Shown here: positions 56,601 to 64,000 of the stretch, piece by piece | Layout: every line of letters begins with the position of its first letter | How positions within the stretch are numbered: position 1 is the first letter of the stretch | Position numbers and translations under genes: made by a program | The notes under the pieces: generated by a model | What the model was told of the DNA's origin: nothing | Seen by the model: the letters and a program-made list of their open reading frames with translations, nothing else | Database searches by the model: none | DNA from: a bacterium | GTDB taxonomy: Bacteria; Babelota; Babeliae; Babelales; UBA12409 | Assembly: GCA_018660415.1 (NCBI GenBank) | Contig: JABJKG010000006.1 | Span: 1-64,000 of the forward strand | Length of the DNA: 64,000 nt | Direction: 5' to 3'

Positions 56601-59600
56601 TGAGTCCAGCCTTTTTAGAGTATGTAAGACGGCCGTTGACTTTAGCTAGCGCAACATCTCCAACATATGGGAGCTTAATGCTACCGATCTTTGTTAAGTC
56701 CATAGTTCCAGAAAGATCGAGTTGTGGTGGATCTTCTCCAGAGATGTCTTTAACCAATATAGAAATATCAGTCATGACAACATCACCAAATGGCGCACTG
56801 CCTAGGAATGGTAAGAGCGCCTTAAGTGATACAGACTCAAGAGTTTTGACCTTCTTATAAGAACCATAAAGTGTGATGCCTGGCTTGAGACTACCAATTG
56901 CAGGATTAGGATCAGTGTAGGCGACAGTGGTGATAATAAGTTCGCTGCCTGATAGATTGACCGCAATGTTTGGTAATCCTGGAACGAGCTTTTGAAGATC
57001 AATTTGCTCAGGGAAGATGGAGAACACCACATCGGTATGCGCTTTAGGTTTTAATGTTTCGATAATCTTAAACTGTGCAGCACCACTAACCGTGATCGGT
57101 TTAGTTAGTGAAGTATGACCACTTAAGATAAGATCAAGATTCTTAACTTCTGGTTTCTTACCAGAAGTTAATGGGCTGACTAAGTTAATGTCACCTTGGA
57201 TGCCAAGCTTACTCAACTCGAGTGTCTTAAGATCAGACAGCGTTGATGGTAATGACATTGAACTGAACGGTGTGATTGTCGGTGGTGCTAATACTTTACC
57301 ATTAATAGTCAATCCTGACTCGGTCATATTAAGGTTGAAGTTAACACTAAAGCTCGGAGCGCTCGGGCTGATCTTTTTAAGGATGTTAACCGTAGTATCA
57401 AATGAGATGAAGACACGGTAGCCAATTGGTTTTTTACCTAGAGCAAGTTCGATGACCAGCTTCGGATTACTAATTTTACCAACATCTAATCCTGGAACAG
57501 AGATGCTTTGTTCATGACCGGTTAGATCAAACTCAAAGTTCATCTTGCCATCTTTAAACAGAACATCCAAAGGTAGATTATTGATACTTGGTAGCATTGG
57601 AATACCAGACACATTAGATAGTGCCGAGAAACCAATTTCTGGAAGCGTTAAGTCTGTAGCTGAAGGTTTTTTGAGTGGGATTTGTTTAGCTGTGAGTGTA
57701 ATATCCTTAAGCTTAATACCTTTCAGCATACTGGTTAGTCCTGATGGAATATTCAATGATGATGGAATGAAGTCTGCAAGGCCGGCTGTTGGTAATGCTA
57801 ATGCAAAATTGATACCAGGAGTAAACGCTGCAAGTGATCCAAGTGCAGCCATGTCAGCAGCAGGAAGTTTCAGACCGCCAGTTAATTTACCAAGAGCTGG
57901 ACCTGATATTGGTGTTGGAGTATAAGCGAGTACAATATTAGGTTTAGGAAGTCCTTTCATGATGCTGGTTGCTATTGGTGGCAATTTGAATGCCGGTACA
58001 ATACCTTGGATCATGCCAACCATGCTACTCATAGTAAAGTTGGATGGCGGCAGTCCTATGAATGCAAAGTCTTTTGGTCGGAGTCCTTTCATGAAGTCAG
58101 CAATTGAACCCTTAAGCGGTTTTGTGAGCTGTAGAATTCCGGTCATGCCTTTAAGGTTGAACGGAGGATCAAGATCGAAGGTGCCGGCAATTTCAAATCC
58201 GACATTGGTAGGCGGTTTGGTTAAACCGTTTGCAAAATCAAGATCAATATAAAGTTTACCGCTATGGAGAGTTCCAATATGTTCGATTGAAATTGAGCTT
58301 GTAATGTCAACCTTGACGCGGAGCATGGTTTGAGAAAGATCGAACTCTACATCCGCTTCATGAATCTTCACCAACGGTAGGCTAAGCTTACTAAAGTCAC
58401 CATGCGCATACACACTAATGGTTGGGATCTTAGGTGGTTTTTCTTCAAACTGTTTTTTGTCTTTAATGTTTTGAAGCAGGATAGAAATGTTTGATAATGA
58501 AACATCATCGAGTGGTGTACCCTTCAATGGTTTGAGTAGGGTACCAAAGCTGACCTCCTGATTAATATCAGCAACAATATTGAAGTACGGAAGCATCTTC
58601 AACTTGAAGATTTTATCACGACGTTTTACATCTTCAGTGAATGGGAACTGTGTTAAGGTACCAGTTATTTGATCGACATCTACTTCACCAATTTGACTGA
58701 GTACTGGATCGACAGCAGATGCAGCTGAAGAGAGAACCGGGATAACATTTTGTAATGTTTTAAACATGCTTTGTACTGATAGAGTAACCGGTTTCTTTTT
58801 GTAATGTACTGGTGGAACACTAATCATTGCTCCAGCTTGATACTTACCAGCCTTATCTTTTTGGATACGGATTGTTACTTCTACATCCAGACCATCAACC
58901 TCGATAACGCCGTAAATACGTGCGCTCTTGAATGGTTTTTTGCTCTTTATATCAGCAAGAGAAGTTTCCATTGTTACCTTAGGATCTCTCAGAGCTACCG
59001 ACTTGAGTGTATCGGAGATGCCTGGAACTGGAAGGTTTTCAAATGGTTTGATTGCTGGGCTAATGATCGATCCGGAAACGGTAGCGCTCTTAGGATCGGC
59101 ACTTGCGTCAACCTCGATAACGAGCTTGTCTGCGCCAATTACTTTTTGTGCTGGACCTGGTAATGGAATTTCTAGATGTGCACCCATAGAAATTTCAAAC
59201 TTCTTCTCTTTAGGGTTGAGAGTAATAGTGAACTTAACAGCGCCACTCGGTGCTGCAATATCGCCACCAAAAGTAAACGATCCATCAGGTAAGAACTTAC
59301 CGGCTGCCGGGATCTTAGACACATCACCCAGCTTGGCAAGCTGTGGAACTTTAGACAGATCTACATCCATAGAAAGATCAATGCCAGGAAGCGATGTTTT
59401 GAGATCTTTAATAGAGGTCATTTTATTGACTAAGAAGTTAACATGCCTTAACACAATGCCATTGATTGGTGTCACCCCTGCAAGTTCAGGAATGAGTGCA
59501 CCAATACTGAGTTCGTCAATCTCACCAAGCACGTTAACACCCTTAAGCATTTTCAGTCCAAGAGCTTTATCCTCATAGTCGAGTGTTGTAAGAATAATTC

Positions 59601-62600
59601 CAAGCTTATTGAATATAATGTTCCCTTTCACCAGTGACCCTACTGCAGGAATTTGTGTAAGGAGATCTTTCATACCAAAGCTGGATGGCATCATCAACTT
59701 AAGACTTACATTCGGTTTGCCGCTCGGTAACGTTTCAACATGTACTTTTGTTTTAACAGAAAGGTTGAATGCGGAGAGTGTACCATTAAGATCCATTTTA
59801 TACTGACCGTTCACCATCTCTGATGCAACAGACAGGTCACTTAGTTCAGGAGATAATCCTTGAGCAACACTAGCTAGTGCCGGAGAAATTGTAGCAATAG
59901 ATAATGTGCTTGGTTTATCTAGATGTGCATTAAACTTAAGTGCCGTCTTGCCAGCCTTATCAACAACAACCTGTGTATCAACCGAGGTTGCCACAGAACC
60001 AACGACAGGGACATTTACTTGTGCAACTCCTCCAAGAGAAACATCAAAGCTTGTAGGTGCTTCCTTGATTCCCTGAGGTCCAAGGTTGGCTACTACATTG
60101 ACGGTTGCATTCTTGACGATAGGGTTAACTTTAATGTCGTGGGGGATATTACCAACAAACTTGAACTGTTTTTCATCGATGGTGAGTTTGAACTTTCCTT
60201 CATCAACAGTGATGTTAGGTAGTTTGAGTTTACTAAAGTCAGCCTTACCGGTCATGGTGATATCTGGAAGTTTGGTTGCCAAGTTGGCAAGGTCATCAAC
60301 CTTTTGGACTACGAATTTAACATCAGTTAGTTTGACTCCATCGAATGGAGCTTGTTTAAATTGTGGTGCGATCAATCCTGCTTCAAACTCAGAGATAGTT
60401 CCAACAATGTTAATGCCTTTAGTCATTGGCATTTGTAAGTCTGGGAACATGGTCGCGGGGAGATCTTTTGTTGTGAGGATGATGTTAAGGTTCTTAAATT
60501 CAAGCTCGCCAAGTGGCATGCCTTTCATTTTCGGAATGGCTTTGCTGATTGTCCATGGTGCTGAAAGTTCGGCTACTTGTTTTGCTGCATCCTTTTTGAA
60601 AGCATATTTTTGGAGCATGTCGAGTGATACTTTGGCCGGGGGTGCACTTACTTTAAGTGCTATGTCATAACCACTTCCGTCAGCCTTTTTATCAAGCAGG
60701 ATGGTGGTGTAAACACGGACACCTGAGCCTGGGAATTTCATGAGTCCTGATATGTCAGCGTTATCAAGAGATATTTTTGATTCACCGCCGACAGCAGCCT
60801 TGGTAGTCATTTGTAATGCACCGATTTCTAGGTCTTTCAACTGTGCAGGAACACCAGGTATTTTTGCAAGTGGGTGTATGGTAAGTGGTTTGATAACAAT
60901 ACCTGATAGTTTAGCAGAGCCACCACCGACTGCAGCATCGACCTTGACTTCAAGTTCATCAAAATCAAGATACTGTTTCATGAGCGGTGGAACTGGGATG
61001 GTTTGATGGACACTGACATCAATAGCAAACTTTTTAGTGAGTGGGTTTGCAGATATTGATATGGTTGCTGTACCCGATGGTGATGATACATCAAGAGACA
61101 TACTAAACTCGCCCGTTTTATCAATCATGCCGGCAAACGGTAAGTTGCTCAATGACGGTGATCCAGGGATTTTGATTGGAAGCTGGGATAAATCAGCAGT
61201 ACCTTTGATCTTGATAACCGGTAATGTTTTGTTTGTTGTAAATCCTTTTATTTCTTCGATAGTGATATCACCAAGGCTGAACTTGATACCTTTAAAAGTA
61301 ATATCGCCAAGTGGTGTTGATGCAAGTTGTGGAATTAAGCCACCAAACCCGAGTGAAGGAATCTCACCAAAGAAGTTAAATCCAGCACCAAGTGATTCAA
61401 GGCCGCCAAGGCTTGCGCCTTTAGGCAATGGCAATGATGCTGTAAGCGCTGTTAGTGAAGGGCCGCTTAATGGTGCAGCACCGGTTGGCAGACCGCCAAG
61501 AAAGAGTGCTGGGAACTTAATGTTAGCAAGTGGGGAACTCTTAAGAATCGGTAATGCTTGTGTTATATCAAATCCTGGAGGAGCAAGAGATACGAATGCA
61601 AAGTCAGAAGGTTTAATACCCTTAAGCAGGTCAGGCAATGACAGTGGTTTACCAGCCGGCAGAGCAGGACCGCTTGGAGCACCCGGAGCTCCTGGTGCCG
61701 GTAATGCAGCTGCACCCATAGGAGGTAGTTGCAACATACCAGTGATGGTCAGATTATTTAGTGCTGGGATGCTAATATTACCTGCGACCTTGAAGTCAAA
61801 GCCGGTAACCGAAGTAGCAAACTTTTTCTTAGGATCGAAGTCGATCTTAAAGTCGAGGCTGCCATTGCTCATGCTTCCAACACTGTTGAGTGAGATTGCG
61901 CCAGGGATTTGGCCACTGAATGCAACACCGCTTTGTGAGATATCAATACGAGCATCAATTTCCTCAACCTTAACAGGGAGCATGGTGAGTTTAGAAAGGT
62001 TAGCTTTAGCAAAGATGCTGATTGATGGAATGGACTTTTTCAACTGTTCTTTGTCTTTAATATTTTGTACCACGAGTGAGATATCTGAGAACGAAATATC
62101 ATTCAACGGAGTACCTGCCAGTTGTGGTACAATCTTGGCCATTTCAAGTTGATCGACTTCAGCAACAAGGTTGAGATATTCTAACATCTTAAGATCGAAG
62201 TTTTGGCCAAAGCGTTTTACTTCAGTTTCAAATGGGAACTGTGTAACAACGACAGTCAATTGTTTAAAGACAATATTTCCAAGTGGTTTGCCATTTAATG
62301 CTGAAATAGCGTCACTGGCTTTCCATGCTTTATAGAATGCTGGTGGTAAGCCTTTAGAGATTGGTGGAACGCTCATCTTAACTGCAATACCGTACTTACC
62401 ATCCTTTTTCTTGATAAGTTTGATCATGGCTTCGACTGGGGTATTCATGAACCTCATTACACCAGATATTTCTGCATTGTCGACAGTGATTTTGGTTGGA
62501 GCTCCTTGACCCTTTACCATCTTAGACTTGATCTTTAAGTTTCCAAGCTCGAGGTCTTTAAGTTCAGCAGGGACACCAGAAACGAATGAGAACGGCTTGA

Positions 62601-64000
62601 TAGTAACTGGTGTTATAACCTTACCTTCAAGTTGTGCTGATCCTTCATCGGCTCCAGCATTAAGTTCAAATTCAAGCGCGCCAATGATTGGAGGATTAAG
62701 TTTTTGACGAAGTCCAACACTGACAGCAAACTTTTTAGTTTTAAGATTAACCTTAATGACAAACTTGACTGGTCCACTAGCCGCGTCGATCTTGCCACCC
62801 AAGCTTAAGGTTCCATCCTTAGCAAATTCCATTGCCATTGGGATAGCAGAAACATCACCAAGTTTTTTCAACTGAGGGATGCCAGAAAAGTCAGCCTTAC
62901 CTTTGAACTTAACTTGTGGTAGTCCCGTCTTGAGAGCGTTTATGGAACCAATGCTTTGAATAATAAACCAAGCGTCAGTAACCTTAACGCCACCGAGCGG
63001 TTGAATTGAAGCAAGTTGAGGGACTAAGGTACCAAGTCCGATTTCTTTTATTTCACCAAGTACGTTTACACCTTCCAACATATCAAGACCGTCGTCCTTG
63101 AAAGGGAGGGTGGTTAATACGATGCCAAGCTTATTAAATACAAGGTCGCCAATTGGAAGCTTAGATAAGAATGGTATCGCTTCCTTAACGTTCCAGCCGG
63201 CAGGCATCATGAGCTTGAGTGTTACGTTTGGCTTGCCGCTAGGAAGTTTGACGGTTTGGATGATTGTTTTAACTGAACTGTTAAATGCTGTTACGGTTCC
63301 AAAGAGGTCCATTTTATAGACACCGTCAATAAATGATGATGCAACCTTAAGGTCGGTTAACTCAGGAGAGACTCCTTTGGCAACACTGGCAAGCTGCGGA
63401 ATTACTGTCGCGATTGATATTGATTCTGGTTTTGCTACTGCCGCTTCAAACGCGATATCAGTTTTCTTTGTTTTTGGATCGAAGTTAACTTGAGCGTCAA
63501 CATTGACAGCTACTGTGTTAATAACAGGAACGGTTATTTGTGCTGTTCCACCAATAGAGATGTCAAAGCTCGTAGGTGGTTTTTTAATACCTTCAGGTCC
63601 GAGTAATGCTACAACATCAAGGGTAGCGTTTTTAACGACCGGGTTAACCTTGATATCCTTATCGATTTGACCGGTGAAGGTAAGTTCTTTAGCATTGACT
63701 GTCGCTTTAAACTTGCCTGTTTCTATGGAAATTTGCGGTAACTTAAGTTTACTAAAGTCAGCCTTACCAGTAAGTGTGATGTCTGGAAGTTTGGTTGCAA
63801 GGTTGGCAACATCATCTACTTTCTGTACAACGAAATTAACATCAGTCAGTTCTAGACCATTAAATGGTGGTTGTTTAAACTGTGGTGCAAGAAGTCCTGC
63901 ATCCAGCTCGGCAATGGTACCAATAATGTTGATTCCTTTAGTCATTGCCATTTTAAGGTCAGGGAACGAGGTGGCTGGAAGGTCTTTGGTGGTGAATATA
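53698..64000 (-). CDS. Giant repeat protein, partial (N-terminus lies beyond the right edge)
   Basis: Single open frame of >3400 codons. The frame continues past the listed ATG at 63951 to the window edge, reading IFTTKDLPATSFPDLK, which matches internal LTTKDLPATMFPDLQ. Confidence 0.93.
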   Translation of the reverse strand, partial: IFTTKDLPATSFPDLKMAMTKGINIIGTIAELDAGLLAPQFKQPPFNGLELTDVNFVVQKVDDVANLATKLPDITLTGKADFSKLKLPQISIETGKFKATVNAKELTFTGQIDKDIKVNPVVKNATLDVVALLGPEGIKKPPTSFDISIGGTAQITVPVINTVAVNVDAQVNFDPKTKKTDIAFEAAVAKPESISIATVIPQLASVAKGVSPELTDLKVASSFIDGVYKMDLFGTVTAFNSSVKTIIQTVKLPSGKPNVTLKLMMPAGWNVKEAIPFLSKLPIGDLVFNKLGIVLTTLPFKDDGLDMLEGVNVLGEIKEIGLGTLVPQLASIQPLGGVKVTDAWFIIQSIGSINALKTGLPQVKFKGKADFSGIPQLKKLGDVSAIPMAMEFAKDGTLSLGGKIDAASGPVKFVIKVNLKTKKFAVSVGLRQKLNPPIIGALEFELNAGADEGSAQLEGKVITPVTIKPFSFVSGVPAELKDLELGNLKIKSKMVKGQGAPTKITVDNAEISGVMRFMNTPVEAMIKLIKKKDGKYGIAVKMSVPPISKGLPPAFYKAWKASDAISALNGKPLGNIVFKQLTVVVTQFPFETEVKRFGQNFDLKMLEYLNLVAEVDQLEMAKIVPQLAGTPLNDISFSDISLVVQNIKDKEQLKKSIPSISIFAKANLSKLTMLPVKVEEIDARIDISQSGVAFSGQIPGAISLNSVGSMSNGSLDFKIDFDPKKKFATSVTGFDFKVAGNISIPALNNLTITGMLQLPPMGAAALPAPGAPGAPSGPALPAGKPLSLPDLLKGIKPSDFAFVSLAPPGFDITQALPILKSSPLANIKFPALFLGGLPTGAAPLSGPSLTALTASLPLPKGASLGGLESLGAGFNFFGEIPSLGFGGLIPQLASTPLGDITFKGIKFSLGDITIEEIKGFTTNKTLPVIKIKGTADLSQLPIKIPGSPSLSNLPFAGMIDKTGEFSMSLDVSSPSGTATISISANPLTKKFAIDVSVHQTIPVPPLMKQYLDFDELEVKVDAAVGGGSAKLSGIVIKPLTIHPLAKIPGVPAQLKDLEIGALQMTTKAAVGGESKISLDNADISGLMKFPGSGVRVYTTILLDKKADGSGYDIALKVSAPPAKVSLDMLQKYAFKKDAAKQVAELSAPWTISKAIPKMKGMPLGELEFKNLNIILTTKDLPATMFPDLQMPMTKGINIVGTISEFEAGLIAPQFKQAPFDGVKLTDVKFVVQKVDDLANLATKLPDITMTGKADFSKLKLPNITVDEGKFKLTIDEKQFKFVGNIPHDIKVNPIVKNATVNVVANLGPQGIKEAPTSFDVSLGGVAQVNVPVVGSVATSVDTQVVVDKAGKTALKFNAHLDKPSTLSIATISPALASVAQGLSPELSDLSVASEMVNGQYKMDLNGTLSAFNLSVKTKVHVETLPSGKPNVSLKLMMPSSFGMKDLLTQIPAVGSLVKGNIIFNKLGIILTTLDYEDKALGLKMLKGVNVLGEIDELSIGALIPELAGVTPINGIVLRHVNFLVNKMTSIKDLKTSLPGIDLSMDVDLSKVPQLAKLGDVSKIPAAGKFLPDGSFTFGGDIAAPSGAVKFTITLNPKEKKFEISMGAHLEIPLPGPAQKVIGADKLVIEVDASADPKSATVSGSIISPAIKPFENLPVPGISDTLKSVALRDPKVTMETSLADIKSKKPFKSARIYGVIEVDGLDVEVTIRIQKDKAGKYQAGAMISVPPVHYKKKPVTLSVQSMFKTLQNVIPVLSSAASAVDPVLSQIGEVDVDQITGTLTQFPFTEDVKRRDKIFKLKMLPYFNIVADINQEVSFGTLLKPLKGTPLDDVSLSNISILLQNIKDKKQFEEKPPKIPTISVYAHGDFSKLSLPLVKIHEADVEFDLSQTMLRVKVDITSSISIEHIGTLHSGKLYIDLDFANGLTKPPTNVGFEIAGTFDLDPPFNLKGMTGILQLTKPLKGSIADFMKGLRPKDFAFIGLPPSNFTMSSMVGMIQGIVPAFKLPPIATSIMKGLPKPNIVLAYTPTPISGPALGKLTGGLKLPAADMAALGSLAAFTPGINFALALPTAGLADFIPSSLNIPSGLTSMLKGIKLKDITLTAKQIPLKKPSATDLTLPEIGFSALSNVSGIPMLPSINNLPLDVLFKDGKMNFEFDLTGHEQSISVPGLDVGKISNPKLVIELALGKKPIGYRVFISFDTTVNILKKISPSAPSFSVNFNLNMTESGLTINGKVLAPPTITPFSSMSLPSTLSDLKTLELSKLGIQGDINLVSPLTSGKKPEVKNLDLILSGHTSLTKPITVSGAAQFKIIETLKPKAHTDVVFSIFPEQIDLQKLVPGLPNIAVNLSGSELIITTVAYTDPNPAIGSLKPGITLYGSYKKVKTLESVSLKALLPFLGSAPFGDVVMTDISILVKDISGEDPPQLDLSGTMDLTKIGSIKLPYVGDVALAKVNGRLTYSKKAGLRIEADLDKTFDVTFNNQNVGNFKNPKVVFTAIPQKADATKFDFDVMLESDGTIKLPLLGNFDVNAQFDFKKDQLQQKFTLKKDVSYRGMHLIKPYILLFEGKQKNGFELHGLTEATSFGSSSKVSFKKATAVNSIFSFMKTSPKKMKGGSKSVHEGGLFVSYSGMLVDASFQPFTDVIELSRIPNVPKEVSNVTITNAELGLHLSKDSQSAYILGDFDFYSEKVRAGFFAVRNYLGKVGVAVMGEFVSKDVNIIHIQNQFTPAPVQKFFNTVVAPKVRNFFNHLPAVDLGFILSNIQYTFHIGASGIGVFPGEDTMETEIDSGFTETGSLNSTQLIRDLAVLGSINFMGKKINIFNPHILSGAMGPSVTYFKHIGAEASLGAISMSFFADDTSFKYNLGDGYSADPGPFIFEFSAEPTLALVLGVDMTIPNQQQPMEIAGKAEVRVDDDDGEQIFMALGGTAEGDIDDAFGIDGLSVGDIAIQGEWDITEDAEENAAEEGGGSATDEVDGPGGTAAGTAASAATDLLPSSFGVTGSIQLGDDPKTAHTGDLAINFNVDDAMDFLYLVRIWGKYDSQQIANSLQYVDKAGQFLGATYDFARSKATAKPRPGLPIIKVPTLPKSQNYKRYAAANKKKAISSIGSSMKATKNGIIKGGVAVEKAVDALANFAKKAGPAFNADVKTFLNALDLYVSNMEFHYAAQDIEIGNLWFDAGFTYQGSAGILGYNGGFKAQINMNGLSADGFLEKMDVLEAIKVTDKYPQLKNQVLITGAGMDGKYGTKDDGPAFNAQLNFGTKPIFVLSGKINIKPLQLEGEGDVTLILSEGYRFKMQGNLLGFGEVTYEGEMGKTDAGNPGYGAKVIFSVTALKRYLELLIDELKVAKFTGDVGAEAAEKALAAIEKTLAPLQTKEAALKKEIAQTKADITKKKNAWKTNTTAAINKAKASIASTKKNIADDVTSIKNLTKQLV
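56914..60432 (-). repeat. Higher-order coding repeat unit 2 of the giant gene
   Basis: Starts MPMTKGINIVGTISEFEAGLIAPQFKQ (60432). Similar to unit 1 along its length; a diverged third unit begins near 56.9 kb (LKPGITLYGSYKKVKTLESVSLKALLPFLG). Lower boundary approximate. Confidence 0.7.
60433..63951 (-). repeat. Higher-order coding repeat unit 1 (3519 bp, 1173 codons) of the giant gene
   Basis: Starts MAMTKGINIIGTIAELDAGLLAPQFKQ; the same motif recurs exactly 3519 bp later. Confidence 0.85.

Noticed and set aside
57545-63319. Many long plus-strand ORFs (for example 61037-62152, 371 aa; 60086-60670; 58928-59578) opposite the giant gene
   Set aside because: They lie entirely antisense to a clearly coding repeat protein, have Ser/Pro/Leu-rich nonsense composition, and follow from the codon bias of the minus strand. 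No RBS or domain support.

Overview
This window looks like chromosome from a host-associated bacterium with a very dense secretome. My inference is a Dependentiae/TM6-like intracellular lineage; I did not test this. It opens with the 3' end of a 23S rRNA gene, a 5S rRNA and a terminator. A partial second copy of the 5S 3' end plus terminator lies about 0.6 kb downstream. Recognisable housekeeping genes are nrdJ (B12-dependent RNR), acpS plus an Aas-like fused acyl-ACP ligase/ACP/acyltransferase, an RsuA/RluB-type pseudouridine synthase, radA, tdk, murA and a YbaK-like deacylase. Most other genes encode proteins with N-terminal signal peptides. Several of these are enzymes normally cytosolic: a thymidine kinase, two tandem-AAA+ ATPases, a histidine-kinase-like ATPase, an ADP-ribosylglycohydrolase and an FAD-linked oxidase. 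The strongest candidate for an undescribed system is a minus-strand cluster (23937-29742). It holds two paralogous pentameric-ligand-gated-ion-channel-like proteins, a porin-like protein, and a fusion of a degenerate calcineurin-like domain with a LivJ-type periplasmic binding protein; the fusion gene overlaps one channel gene by ATGA. The right end (42-64 kb) is a locus of exported repeat proteins. It includes a giant ORF (>3400 codons, running off the window) with an exact 3519-bp in-frame higher-order repeat. It also includes two paralogous coiled-coil genes that share an in-frame TAA at the same position, followed by a conserved open tail that is synonymously diverged. A 1-nt homopolymer frameshift splits an APC-family transporter. 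No CRISPR array, transposase, integrase or tRNA was recognised.
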